Source: Narthecium ossifragum
Lineage: Eukaryota > Streptophyta > Magnoliopsida > Dioscoreales > Nartheciaceae
Reading direction: 5' to 3'
Assembly (NCBI GenBank): GCA_963920575.1
Contig: OY986967.1
Span: forward strand, 27,233,137-27,297,136
Length of the DNA: 64,000 nt
The notes beneath the pieces are model-generated. The model had not been told where the DNA came from and ran no database searches. It saw nothing but the letters and a program-made list of their open reading frames with translations. A program made the translations under genes and the position numbers. Shown here one piece after another: positions 11,354 through 22,616 of the stretch (the stretch's first letter is position 1; each line of letters starts with the position of its first letter).

Positions 11354-14218
11354 GCTGCATAAACCAGATGGACGAAGTGATCTACTTTATATATATATAT
11401 AGCTCATAATACATGTATAACAAGTATATATATGTGCTACGTACGTACATAATATAGTGATGTGGTGTACTTTGTCTCTATCGTGAATAAATGATGCATA
11501 TATGATATATATGATGTGTTACGAACGTGTTATTAAAACGTTATAAACTAAATCAAATATTAAATTTATAATTATTATTCAATCACTACACTATTAGGAA
11601 GAAATAGCAGTGAAGTCCGGAGTCGAAACCTAGGGAAATTAGCAGGAAAGATTAAAATCAATTCTCAAAACTCTAATCCTAAGTGAAAGAGTTTAATGGA
11701 TGATTTGAATTAATGAAAACTATCTAAGAAAAGCAATTAAATATGATCAATTCAAATCAATGGATGAGTGACTTAGGAATTATTCAATCCGCTTTAGTTT
11801 CGCATTCAATCTTCTGTAGTCAGCCTCTTGTTCTCTTCTCTAAACATTATGTATCCACGACTTCCTGAGCTTACATGCATTCCTAACGGCATAGCCTATC
11901 TTTCTTGGCATAGGTTGTCTTCGATCCTACAATTACATTATTTTATTCTACTCATAATGATCTTAGCACAACCTATCCTAGCATAGCCTATCTCAAAAGC
12001 AAACCATAAATCACATGAAAGACATTCTATGAATCTCTACAATCAATCACATAAATCATGTAAGACTAAAAGTATGTCAAGAAACTCTGTTCTCTCAACT
12101 CTATTAACATTAAAATCATATCCATAAGATAATGTCTTGAGAAGATTACAAGATTCAAACCAAAGAAGATTGAAAACTACGTTAGGCTTTCATGAATAAT
12201 CCTAAGTAGAATAATTAGAAACTCATTGTTTGGATGAACGCCATCGGATTGGAATAGGAAGCTGTCCCCATCCGCATTCTCAACGTCCTCTCTTTAATTC
12301 CTTTTCCAAAGATTGTCGAAAATATGGGAAACTCGGCCTGAAATAACCCTATTTATAGCTGCAAGCCCGGAATAGGCTTTAGGAGTCATGATTTGACTTA
12401 AACTCTAATTTTCCCAATTTTCCGTACTGATGATGTCATTCTAGCGATCCATCGGACTCAAAACCGATCCATCGCTCAAGTCGGTTTGACTGGGTCTCCA
12501 CTAGGGGTGGCAATTCGGGTTCGCGGGTCGGGTTCGGGTCGGGTCATACACTGACCCGTTTAACAAAACACCCAACCCGAACCCGACCCGTTTAATAAAC
12601 GGGTCAGATTTATAAACCCGAACCCGACCCGACCCGCCTAACCCGTTTATTAAACGGGTCGGGAACAGGTCGGGTCGGGTTCGGGTAGACCCACCACTGC
12701 CCAGAGGGAGAGGAGGCGCTCGGCGTCGGCCCCGGCAGCCGGATCTGGCCGGCAAACAGCCGGATCCGACCAGATCTGGCCGCTTCATGGTTGAGGAGGT
12801 CGAGGACGGCGCTGTGGCGACCTCGGGCTCGTGGAGGTTGAGGACGGCGCTGTGGCGACCTCGGGCTCAGGGAGGTCGAGGACGGCGACGGGAAGGAGTG
12901 GGGGTGGGGAAGAGGGCGCCGGGGGGGGGGGGGGAGAGGCCGCCGGGGGGGAGGGAGAGGGCGCCGGGGGGTGGGGAAGAGAGGAGTGGAGGTGGGCCTG
13001 GTAGTGGGGGAGAGAGGAGTGGAGGAGGAGTGGGCATGGGTAGTGGGGGAGAGAGGAGTGGGCCTGGGTAGTGGGCCTAGTAGCCCAGTGGGTACTGCTG
13101 GATGGATAAGGAATAAACGGATTAAATAGGTTGACCCGCGTAACCCACGGGTCAACCCGACCCGACCCGAACCGAACCCGATTATACCAAACTCGAACCC
13201 GTTTATTTCGGGTCGGGTTCACGGGTTACGACCGAATTGCCACCCCTAGTCTCCACTGCCACATCACTAATTAATTTTAGCCTTTCTTTCCAACTTCCAT
13301 ATATCTGAATTTGCTTTAAAATTGTTGCCAATATATAGATAATCTCATAAAGTTTTCAACATGAAAGTTGTAGCTTTTCAATTCTTTCATCTCCAAGAAT
13401 TGCAAAATATTTGGCTTTTTGTAGAATTTCTGGTGATTTATTTCTAAACAGCCGACGAAGTAGTCTTTTTTACATAATTTAATGATTTTTGGTAAAAATA
13501 ATTAAGGGGAATAAATTAATGATTTACTCCTACTAATTTTTTTCTTCATATTAACACATTCGATACTTAGAATGTATTCAAGATTTATTTTTTAAGAGTT
13601 TAAACTCACCAACCCTAGTCGGGGGTGACCATGTCCTTACTCTCAGCACCAACCAAATACTAGAAAGTTCAAAAGTCTGTCAACTCAGCCTCCACTCAAC
13701 ACCTACCAAACAGTAGAAAGTTCAGAAGTTCGCCATCTCTGTTTCCACTTCAGCACCAATCAAATAGCAAAAACTGGCATGCCATTTCACAGAATTTCAA
13801 AAGTCTGCACTACAGAAAGTGACTCCCATCCATAAAGTCATGAGCAACCAAACAAGCCCTAAAGCTCTTCCATTTGTTTTGTTTAATTATAATGTCCGAT
13901 TGTCTTAATTCGGACAATTAGTGATTGATTTATATGTTATCTTAAAAAAATGAGTGATGAATTTTTTTGACTCTCAGGATTTCTTACTTTATTAGGTAAA
14001 TAGTCAACGTACTAGTACTCATGAATAATTGGCAACCATACATGTTAGAGGCATGTTAGGATATAATTTAATGGATAAAATAAATAAATCTCCTTCTATA
14101 TTTATTGGGTTAATTATGCTTTACTTCCATATAGTTTTAGTAAAGTTTTTATACGGTCCCTCGATTAAAAAAAAGTTGACATCTGATCACTAAACCGCTT
14201 CTACGTCAGCCTCCCAAC
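11354..14218. repeat. Duplicated downstream block, copy D2
   Basis: 3' flank of copy A followed by the same several-kb sequence as in D1, D3 and D4 (CTAACGGCATAGCCTATCTT, GATGATGTCATTCTAGCGAT, GTTTAAACTCACCAACCC). No coding content is recognised. It is interrupted by the hAT element at 12502-13248 and ends in a GGGACGGGG-rich hAT remnant. Confidence 0.8.
12502..13248. mobile_element. hAT-type MITE with 8-bp target duplication and GC-rich cargo
   Basis: Flanked by a perfect 8-bp duplication GTCTCCAC (12494-12501 and 13249-13256); the empty site is seen in copy D1 near 6490. Ends are inverted: TAGGGGTGGCAATTCGG at the left and its complement at the right, followed by many GGGTCGGGT/ACCCGACCC motifs. 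The interior (12785-13075) is G-rich with a tandem duplication of GGACGGCGCTGTGGCGACCT. Open frames there reflect composition, not a transposase. Confidence 0.9.
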
Positions 14219-14735
14219 TAGGGATGGCAACGGGACGGGGTGGGGCGGGGTCCCCCGACCCCGCAACCTAACCTAGAACCCTGACCCAGCCCTGGTAGTT
14301 ACAGCGCCCCGCCCCGCACACCTGAACCTCTCTCCCACCCCGCTCGAAATTTTTTTGACACATTGAATACATTATATCTAATAACACACTAAAGACTTAT
14401 CATCTTAAAAAACAATCAAAACAAAACTTATCTCTATGAAATGATCCAAATATGAATTGTATGAATAACAACTCAAAAATAATTGTCCAAACATGATTAG
14501 GTTAAGACTTTTTAGGAAAACTAATTATAGTGGGGTAATATATCACTATATTAATTATTATAAATATCCAATCGGGACGGGGCGGGACGGGGATGTCCTT
14601 CCCCGACTCCGCCCCCGACCCCGGTCAGGGTTTTACACACGTTCCCCAAACCCGATTCTGAACCAATTTAGGTCCCCCAAACCCGTCCCATTAGAGACGG
14701 GGTGAGACGGGGTGGGGCGGGTTGGAGATATTTTA
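14219..14735. mobile_element. Decayed hAT-like MITE (GGGACGGGG family)
   Basis: Starts TAGGGATGGCAACGGGACGG. Its relative in copy D4 (about 33000-33440) ends CAAATTGCCATCCCTG, an inverted match to the start. Here the right end is missing or altered before the CACTA-like element. Similar truncated versions sit at about 7469 (D1) and 25270 (D3). Confidence 0.55.
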
Positions 14736-14739
14736 CTGG

Positions 14740-17634
14740 CACAACAAGAAAAAAGACTTTTAGTGACCAATATTATGGTCGCAATAAGTGCACAATATGG
14801 TCGCTAAAAGCCATTTTGGGGCTATAGCGACTATTTCTGTTTGGTTGCCAAGTGGTCAAAAATAAGTGGTCACAACTAGTACTTTCCGACCAAGTCAAGT
14901 TGGTCGCAAAAGGTTAAGTATCATCGACCAACTTTGGTCGCAATTAGAATATTTTTTGATCGCATTAAACTTCAACTAGTTGGTCGCTAAAGACACCAAC
15001 TTATTACGACCACCCCAATTTGGTCGCAATAAGTAGCTCAATAGCGACCATATGTCTGGTCGCTATTTTGATTCCTCATGGAAGCTGTAGAAGCAATTAT
15101 GACTACATATTGGTTGCAAAAAATACAAAGGAGGTCATTATATCTATTTGTTGTGACCACTGTTCTGGTAACAAATAGTAATTTTTGATCACTTAAAATA
15201 AATACTAACTATGACAAAAAATGTAGTCATTATAACAATTTGCTCAATATCAACCACACTATTTAAAACTAAAAAACTTGAAATAATAAAACTTCATATT
15301 AATTCAAAGTCACAATTCAATTTCTCATCTAAAAAAATGTTTTGATCCAAAATAATGCTTTCTAATTGAAATATTTCAATTTGTTGAAGCATCATGGAAA
15401 ATACAAGTTCTATTACATCACGAATTGGATTATCATGCCACTAGTCATTTCTTCCTTGCAGGAAACCATAGCTTCATCGTCCCAAACCAGTCCGCAAATC
15501 ACTCCGTGGTTGACATGCAGTATTGTTCCGAATATAAATGCCGAATTCCCTTTTAAACTACAACTAGGAAGGCAAGAAACAAGAAACCAATCATCATTAC
15601 TTATGAAATCAGACAATAATTACCATCCATATTAAAAATTGATAAGAAAACGAGATTATGATATTTCTGATCTAATATTCAAACAGAAAATGAAACAATG
15701 TTTGTTTTAAGGAGAAGGACCTTACAAGTGCTTGATTTAGGAATAAGAAAGTTTAGGAGACACATGTTTGCTACTGAGAGAAAGAAGGCAAAAGGCATGA
15801 ACTGTTAAGTGATTACAAGTTACCACATAGTAGTCAAGCCAGTTATATCAGAAAGTTATGGAGATACTAAATACGGTTGAATTCATATATGAACGATGTT
15901 GGCCTTGGCCTTAATAGGACATCATTATTCTAATTGACTAATTTATCTACTGTTTCATGCATGTTTTGCCTTTATGTTCTGGATCAATTTTTTCTCATTG
16001 TTTTGCCTTTATGTTCAATGAGCTTGCAGTTGCAGTCATTCCTCTAATCTTAAGGACCTCAACTTGATCCAGAACACAATTGCATTTACTGTGATGAACC
16101 AGGTTTTAGTGACTGACTGAAACTTTAACTTTAAAATGCTCTTTTAATTTCTAAGCAGCTCTAACCAGTTAAAAATATGTGGATGCTCTGACCTCTGATC
16201 TTTCTTGCTCTTATGCTTCTTTAATACATTTTTTCCTGCCTCTCCAGAAAAATGGAAGGTTTTGCAATTTGCCATCATTGCACCGGTTTGCTATGTAATC
16301 AGATTTAGATCACACCAGATAGGTGCATCTTTCAACTTTATGCAATTGTCATGTCAGTTGCATATACCTGCAAATTACGACTGCTCTCTCTTTTTTCATT
16401 TCCCCTTTATTACCATTTGGTCACTGTGTTAAGCAACATCGTGCTTTTAATCATTCCTCCACTTATTGTCATTTAACTTTTTAGGAAACGAGCAATTAAT
16501 TTTAGCTGCAGTCATCCGAGACCTGGACCATAAAAATGTTGTCCATGATCCTCAACTGAAATCTGATATAGTTCAAACATGTGTCTCCTAAACTTTCTTA
16601 TTCCTAAATCAAGCACTTGTAGGGTCCTTCTCCTTAAAACAAACATTGTTTCATTTTCTGTTTGAATATTAGATCAGAAATATCATAATCTCGTTTTCTT
16701 ATCAATTTTTAATATAGATGGTAATTATTGTCTGATTTCATAAGTAATGATGATTGGTTTCTTGTTTCTTGCCTTCCTAGTTGTAGTTTAAAAGGGAATT
16801 TGGCATTTATATTGGGAACAATACTGCATGTCAACCATGGAGTGATTTGCGGACTGGTTTGGGACGATGAAGCTATGGTTTCCTGCAAGGAAGAAATGAC
16901 TAGTGGCATGATGATCCAATTCGTGATGTTAAGCTCATCACTTTTGTAATAGAACTTGTATTTTCCATTATGCTTCAACAAATTGAAATATTTCAATTAG
17001 AAAGCATTATTTTGGATCAAAACATTTTTTTAGATGAGAAATTGAATTGTGACTTTGAATTAATATGAAGATTTATTATTTCAAGTTTTGTAGTTTTAAA
17101 TAGTGTGGTTGATATTGAGCAAATTGTTATAATGACTACAATTTTTGTCATAGTTAGTATTTATTTTAAGTGACCAAAAATTACTATTTGCGACCAGAAC
17201 AGTGGTCACAACAAATAAATATAATGACCTCCTTTGTATTTTTTGCAACCAATATGTGGTCATAATTGCTTCTACAGCTTCTATGAGTAATCAAAATAGC
17301 GACCAGACATATGGTCGCTATTGAGCTACTTATTGCGACCAAATTAGGGTGGTCGTAATAAGTTGGTGTCTTTAGCGACCAACTAGACACCAACCAGTTG
17401 AAGTTTAATGCGACCAAAAAATATTCTAATTGCGATCAAAGTTGGTCGCTGATACTTAACCTTTTGCGACCAACTTGACTTGGTCGGAAAGTACTAGTTG
17501 TGATCACTTATTTTTGACTACTTGGCGACCAAACAGAAAGAGTCGCTAAAGCCTCAAAATGGCTTTTAGCGACCATATTGTGCACTTATTGCGACCATAA
17601 TATTGGTAACTAATAGTCTTTTTTTCTTGTAGTG
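14740..17634. mobile_element. CACTA-type element built as a giant inverted repeat
   Basis: The right end reads, inverted, CACTACAAGAAAAAAAGAC and the left end CACAACAAGAAAAAAGAC: CACTA-superfamily termini. Both subterminal regions are full of TAGCGACCA/TGGTCGC motifs typical of such elements. The two arms (about 14740-15772 and 16570-17634) are near-identical inverted copies over roughly 1 kb, with only small differences such as a 16-bp indel near 15420/16940. About 800 bp of unique sequence separates them. The flanking 3-mers (TGG, AGG) do not match perfectly. No transposase was found, so it is non-autonomous. Confidence 0.75.
16485..16575 (+). pseudogene. Captured exon fragment, EFR3/SRL2-like ARM-repeat protein
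   Basis: Directly after an acceptor-like TTTTTAG, an open frame reads NEQLILAAVIRDLDHKNV followed by VHDPQLKSDIVQ. This resembles the conserved ...LDHKNV..DP..K.DIV... stretch of plant EFR3-type (SRL2-like) ARM/HEAT proteins, recalled from memory. It lies in the spacer of the CACTA inverted repeat and stops where the right arm begins, so it looks like a captured host exon with its intron border. Confidence 0.5.
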
Positions 17635-17639
17635 AGGTG

Positions 17640-17863
17640 GTCCCGTAAGCGATTTGGAGGGTCGCAACTCAATCGGTTGTTTCTTATTGCTTCATCCACA
17701 TCCCCTGTGAACTGAATTCATTGGCGCATGCGGTGTCAAGCTGGGCTAGATGGTCGGGGGCGATCTGATCCCTCCAATCGCTCTGTTTGTTATGCCTATT
17801 TTCTTTCCTTTTTTTTTCTTCCTTTTGTAACGCAGCTCGTTGGGCTTATCTAATCGAAAAAAA
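17640..17863 (+). mobile_element. 3' end of a LINE, plus orientation (truncated)
   Basis: The stretch ends GTTGGGCTTATCTAATCG plus A7, the typical look of a plant L1 3' end, and abuts the promoter block of peptide gene B. Upstream it runs into the CACTA element. There is no coding sequence for reverse transcriptase. Confidence 0.45.
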
Positions 17864-17930
17864 GCATATACGTACCGTCTTCTTCATGAGAAGATCCTCT
17901 CCTCCCGGTACTAGTCTCATCTCTGACAAC

Positions 17931-18043
17931 AACTTCTTTTCTTTCCTTTTTCTTTTTTTGTTTAGATAAGCCCGAAAGACAGGGCTTACGATGTTATGCA
18001 TTCAAGTGGCAAAAATAGCCCACCGAGCACCCGCCGCCGCCCT
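17931..18043 (-). mobile_element. 5'-truncated LINE fragment, minus orientation, with target duplication
   Basis: Poly-T at the left, then GTTTAGATAAGCCCGAAAG (complement of a LINE 3' end). It is flanked by ATCTCTGACAAC (17919-17930) and ATCTCTGACGAC (18044-18055), an 11/12 target duplication. The promoter blocks of copies C and D lack it, which confirms an insertion. Confidence 0.7.
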
Positions 18044-18261
18044 ATCTCTGACGACGAGTTCATGCATGGCAAATTTTTCCACATGCAGGTGAACCGCACA
18101 TCCATCGCCTCATCTCTACCACATGCGAGCTGCAGGTCTTCTAAAGGGGACAAGGAAAATTAAACGGGCGCCTCATCTCCCCAAGTGTCTATATCAATTA
18201 ACCTGGAAGTAGAACTTATCATGAATCGCGTTCATGCAATATTGATGACTATATATCTAGC

Positions 18262-18269
18262 TATAAATA
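18262..18269 (+). promoter_or_regulatory. TATA box of peptide gene B
   Basis: TATAAATA 54 bases before the ATG. The context GCTATAAATACATCGAGCAG is identical upstream of copies C and D. Confidence 0.75.
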
Positions 18270-18315
18270 CATCGAGCAGCTAGCAGAGGCCATAGTTCAT
18301 TCTTAAGAAATTAAG

Positions 18316-18907
18316 ATGACTTCCAAGACCTCACTGCTTGTTTTGGCTGCTTTTCTTGCAGTTGCTCTCTTGATCTCCTCCGAGGTCGCAGCAAGGGACC
18401 TGGCAGAGGAGAAGGGTGAGTTTAATCTCATCATCATACTTAATTTATATACATATATATTTCCATATTTAGAGGCTTTTGATGTCACAATTTATATATA
18501 ATTTTGATATATACTCCCCCTCCTTTTCTCTTCTCACTGCGTTTTCTAAAGTTCCTATGATCATTCTCAAAGTATCTACAAGTAGTTGCGCGAAAAATTC
18601 TTGAATAAACGCCGCTACAGTTTATACCGCTAATTTATGTTTTTTTTTTATTTTATAACGTCATGAGGTGCGTTTATATCTGCTCCGTGCAGATGATAGC
18701 GTGAACAAAGCAACCGCCCCTTATTCCGGACTTAATCCTAACCGACCAGCATGCCAGGGTCGCCGTGGACAGCCTTATGCCAACTGTGTTGGGCCTAGTA
18801 GCCCTGGTGGGTGCCGGTACGGATGCTGCGGCCGTGGGACGCCATATCAGAGATGCCGGTGCTGCGCTCACGCAGATGAGATCCCGGACCCCGAGTATCA
18901 GCCATGA
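18316..18907 (+). CDS. GRP-leader / RALF-like cysteine-rich secreted peptide (copy B)
   Basis: Two exons, 18316-18415 and 18693-18907, with intron GTGAGT...GCAG; 104 residues. Exon 1 is a signal peptide (MTSKTSLLVLAAFLAVALLI, cleavage probably after SSEVAA) plus RDLAEEK, the leader of class II glycine-rich proteins (GRP family). Exon 2 encodes a short spacer, a core YSGLNPNRPACQ...GQPYANC and a tail CRYGCCGRG..YQRCRCC ending EIPDPEYQP. The eight cysteines and the tail resemble the C-terminal cysteine domain of AtGRP3-like proteins, which bind wall-associated kinases. The glycine-rich centre is absent; the core resembles the first half of RALF peptides (Y..L..N...C...G..Y.NC). A TATA box and AATAAA (19036) frame the gene. 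It is the most complete copy. Secretion is well supported, while receptor and function are inference. Confidence 0.8.
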
Positions 18908-19141
18908 GCTGCATAAACCAGATGGACGAAGTGATCTACTTTACATATATAACTAATAATACATGTATAACAAGTATATATATGTGCTACGTACGTACAT
19001 AATATAGTGGTGTGGTGTACTCTGTCTCTATCGTGAATAAATGATACATATATGATATATATGATGTGTTACGAAGGTGTTATTAAAACGTTGTAAACTA
19101 AATCAAATATTAAAATTTTAGTTCAACTCTTCAAGGATTTA

Positions 19142-19283
19142 AGAAAAAAGATTTGTGTATGTCATGTATACTACACATGGCTTACGTGGCCATGTATTAT
19201 TGGCTTACGTGATGAGGGCCAACGAATATGAGTGAATCTGGAGCGTTGAAAGTGATCATATACGATGCACCCAATGACTTCTG
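19142..19283. mobile_element. hAT-like MITE, family M1
   Basis: Starts AGAAAAAAGATTTGTGTA and ends near CCCAATGACTTCTG. It is flanked by an 8-bp duplication AGGATTTA (19134-19141 and 19284-19291). Confidence 0.75.
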
Positions 19284-19291
19284 AGGATTTA

Positions 19292-20202
19292 AATCCTATT
19301 ATATGTATGGGATGGATTAAAGGTAGAAAAATATATCTCAAATTAAAAGAGGGTGGTAATTAAAATATAGCAAAAGAAATCATGCAAAACTAACCTTTAT
19401 CATTGATTCTTCTTTTTTCTCTCAATTCTGCGTTGCTTCTTTTAGTTTTGTTTCTTTCTTTTTTCATTAGTTTTGTGTTTTTATTTTAATAAGTTCCTAT
19501 TCTCACTCTCCATGCATGCAATATCATTAACAAGTCCAACATATGGTATAGTTATTTACACGTAGCTAGGTTCATTAATAGCAATGATTGGAAAGGATGG
19601 CTTCTGATCAGAGGCTTTGGCTGGTTGAGGTCTGTCCAATTAATATTGCTTTTATAGCACACTAGGTGTGAGAGTCAGACGTGCCCCTACCTACCAGGCT
19701 ACCACGCACGGTTCAGGGAAAAACCGCAATTGAGCACCTAATAATTATAACGATTTTTCACGTTGGCGGTGCTGGGGTACGTCAACTTCATGAGTAAATA
19801 TGATCACCAACTAACTAAAATTGACTTTAACTACGTAATTATACTGTTTCTAATCAACTTCATGAACCCTAACAGTAAAGAATCATATATGAATTAGAGT
19901 GTGAAGGTGCTCTATATATATATATATATATATATTATACACGCTTAAGCTGTTCGATCAAGTCGTTGTAGAAAATTTATGACTCACGTACGTAACATCA
20001 TTTTTTTATTCATTTAAGACATATACAGTGTATGCGGCCTTCTCGAGAAGATCCTAGATGCCTTCCAATGGTCTCTGACAATGAGTACTTGGCAAATTAA
20101 AGTTTCAAATGCTTGCAGCGACGTGAATCACACATCTGGCCGGCCATTGCCGACATGCATTATATATATACTCTTCTATCTAATGGAGAAAAGGATAAAT
20201 AA
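19292..20202. other. AT-rich spacer between copy B and the glycine-rich gene
   Basis: No gene was recognised. It holds a short TA tract (19916-19934) and, from about 20010, sequence resembling the upstream blocks of copies C and D (TTCTCGAGAAGATCCTAG, GGTCTCTGACAATGAGT), suggesting a diverged promoter duplication. Confidence 0.5.
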
Positions 20203-20391
20203 AGAAAAAAGATTTATATACATGGCTTTTCACTACACATGACTTACGTGATCATGTATTATTGACTTTCGTAATGGGATCAATGGATGTTGTATAATTG
20301 ACTTATGTAATGGATGTTAGTGAATTTAAAACATTAAAAATGATCATGTACGATGCACATGTCTATATGACATGTACCCCAATCACTTCTC
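20203..20391. mobile_element. hAT-like MITE, family M1
   Basis: Starts AGAAAAAAGATTTATATA and ends CCCCAATCACTTCTC. TAAATAA repeats at both flanks (20196-20202, 20392-20398), close to the 8-bp duplication of other copies. It lies about 115 bp upstream of the TATA box of the glycine-rich gene, so it could influence its promoter. Confidence 0.7.
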
Positions 20392-20505
20392 TAAATAAAT
20401 TGGTGCCTCATGCATCTATGATCTCCCCCAACTGTACGTGTTTGCGTGACACGTACCCTTCAACTTGGAAGACCTTAATTATTCAGAATTAGTTTCAATG
20501 ACGTC

Positions 20506-20513
20506 TATAAATA
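20506..20513 (+). promoter_or_regulatory. TATA box of the glycine-rich gene
   Basis: TATAAATA in GTCTATAAATAGAGC, 49 bases before the ATG. Confidence 0.7.
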
Positions 20514-20554
20514 GAGCTGCGTGCTAACCGAGGCCATAGTCCTCATAAGAAAAG

Positions 20555-21405
20555 ATGGCGTCCAAGACTTCAGTACTGCTTGTTTTGGGTACTGCTCTTC
20601 TTGCAGTTGTTCTCTTGATTTCTCCCGAGGTCGTAGCGAGGGAGCTGGCCCAGGAGAAGAGTGAGTTAATCTGATCTCATCTTAATTAGCAACGACTATT
20701 GATCAGCATTCTATATGCATAGTCTCATGATCATCGTACTTTTTTGAGGGACTTTTCATGTGATTATAATATATATATATATATTGCAACTCACAAGCGG
20801 CTCTGTCTTGGTGAATCCATGGGTCCTTCAAATCTAAGTGACTCGCCTAGCTCCTCCGCTTTCTTTTTATCTTTGATTTTGTAGTTTTTTTTCTTTCCCT
20901 TTTGATTATCCAGCCCATGGGCTCAACTAATCATTTATATATATAGTCAACGAGTTCATGCATGAGGTGAAATATATGATCCTTACGTGCAGATGAAAAC
21001 ACGAATAAACAAACAACCATAGACGAGTATGCCGGCGAAGACGGTGGCAGCTACCATGGAGAGTGCGGAGGTGGAGGTGGAGAGCGTGGAGGTGGAGGTG
21101 TAGGCGGAGAGCGTGGAGGTGGAGGCGACGGAGGAGAGTGTGGAGGCGAAGGCGAAGGAGGAGGAGGAGAGCGTGGAGGCGGAGGCGGAGGGAAAGGTGG
21201 AGAGCGTGGAGGTGGAGGCGGAGGAGGAGAGCGTGGTGGCGAAGGCGGAGGAGGGTGTGGAGGCGGAGGAGGAGAGCGTGGAGGAGGAGGCGAAGGGGGT
21301 GGAGTGGGGGCTCTTGCCGGCATTGTCGTCGTGGATATGGTGGTGGATGCTAGTGCTGCGCTCACGCCGATGAGATCCCGAACCCTGAGTATCAGGCTGA
21401 GCTGA
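20555..21405 (+). CDS. Class II glycine-rich secreted protein with damaged cysteine tail (copy E)
   Basis: Two exons, 20555-20660 and 20993-21405; predicted 172 residues. Exon 1 gives a signal peptide (MASKTSVLLVLGTALLAVVL) and RELAQEK, homologous to the neighbouring peptide genes. Exon 2 is mainly GGGGERGG and GGEGGG repeats, a cell-wall-type glycine-rich domain with a few cysteines. In the predicted frame it ends in a hydrophobic stretch (VGALAGIVVVDMVVDASA). In another frame of the same bases the family tail is still readable (CRHC.RGYGGGC-stop-CCAHADEIPNPEYQ). So a frameshift near 21300 and a TAG at about 21349 have destroyed the cysteine tail. It may be an expressed variant or an early pseudogene. 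The 3' flank matches the peptide genes (GTGATGTGGTGTACT). Confidence 0.65.
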
Positions 21406-21509
21406 ATAACTAAACTAGATTGGATGAAGTGATCAACTTGATAGCTAATTATATATCCATAATAATTAAGTATTTATGCTACACATATAGTGATGTGGTG
21501 TACTCGAGA

Positions 21510-21682
21510 AGAAAAAATATTTGTGTACATAGCCTTTTAGTCATGTACATTACACATGGCTGAGGTGGCTATGTATTATTGACTTACGTGATGGGAACCA
21601 ATGGATGTGAGTAGATCTGGACGGTTGAATATGGCCATGTATGATGCACATGCCTACGTGGCATGTACCACAATCACTTCTC
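21510..21682. mobile_element. hAT-like MITE, family M1, in the 3' flank of gene E
   Basis: Flanked by ACTCGAGA at 21502-21509 and 21683-21690. The empty site (TACTCGAGAATATAAATGG) survives near 27788. Ends AGAAAAAATATTTGTGTA and ...AATCACTTCTC are imperfect inverted repeats. Confidence 0.85.
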
Positions 21683-21769
21683 ACTCGAGAATAAATGATG
21701 GATGGGTGAGTACTGTGTACTTAACACGCACGTAAGGTTAATGAAAGAGAAAATAACCAATATTATATG

Positions 21770-21943
21770 AAAAGTGATTGGGTACATGCCACGTAGGAAT
21801 GTGCATCGTACATGACCACTTTCAACAGTCCAAATCTACTCACATCTTATGGTCCCTATCACGTAAGCCAATGATACATGCTCACTTAAGCAATGTGCAA
21901 TGTACATGACTGAAAAGCCACGTACACAAATCTTTTTCATATT
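21770..21943. mobile_element. hAT-like MITE, family M1, reverse orientation
   Basis: Reads AAAAGTGATTGGGTACATGC at the left and GTACACAAATCTTTTTC at the right: the complement of the other copies. It sits less than 100 bp from the preceding copy. The target duplication is unclear. Confidence 0.7.
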
Positions 21944-22403
21944 AAATATATCCTCCGCCAATCGCCATCCTTGTATCCGCCTCCTCAGGATAATAGCCAC
22001 CATTAATTATCATAAATGAAGTAGAGTGTACGTGTGAATCTATCTATCTAGAGTACTGCTATATTATATTTAAGCTGCTCAAGTCGTTGTAGAAAAAATG
22101 ATGACTTAGTTTTGTGGTCATCTAAGACTATATGCAGCATATACGTAGGTTCTATCTTCTTCTTGAGAAGATCCTCTCCTCCAAGTGTCTCTGACAACTA
22201 GTTCATGCATGGCAAATTAATTTTCCACATGCAGGTGAACCGCACATCCATTGCCTCATCTGTACCACATGCGAGCTGCTGGTCTTCTAAAGGAGACAAG
22301 GAAAATTAAACGGGTGCCTCATCTCCCCAAGTGTCTATATCAATTAACCTGGAAGTAGAACTTATCATGAATCGCGTTCAATATCGACGACTATATATCT
22401 AGC

Positions 22404-22411
22404 TATAAATA
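22404..22411 (+). promoter_or_regulatory. TATA box of peptide gene C
   Basis: TATAAATA 54 bases before the ATG, in a roughly 500-bp upstream block nearly identical to that of copy D. Confidence 0.75.
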
Positions 22412-22457
22412 CATCGAGCAGCTAGCAGAGGCCATAGTTAACTCTTAAGAAATTAAG

Positions 22458-22581
22458 ATGGCTTCCAAGACCTCACTGCTTGTTTTGGCTGTTTTTCTTG
22501 TAGTTGCTCTCTTGATCTCCTCCGAGGTCGCAGCAAGGGACCTGGCAGAGGAGAAGGGTGAGTTTAATCTCATCATCATAC

Positions 22582-22616
<35 letters not shown>

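Noticed and set aside
21051..21373. Arg/Trp-rich and Pro-rich frames over the glycine-rich exon
   Set aside because: Shadows of the GGA/GGC repeat coding for glycine on the plus strand.
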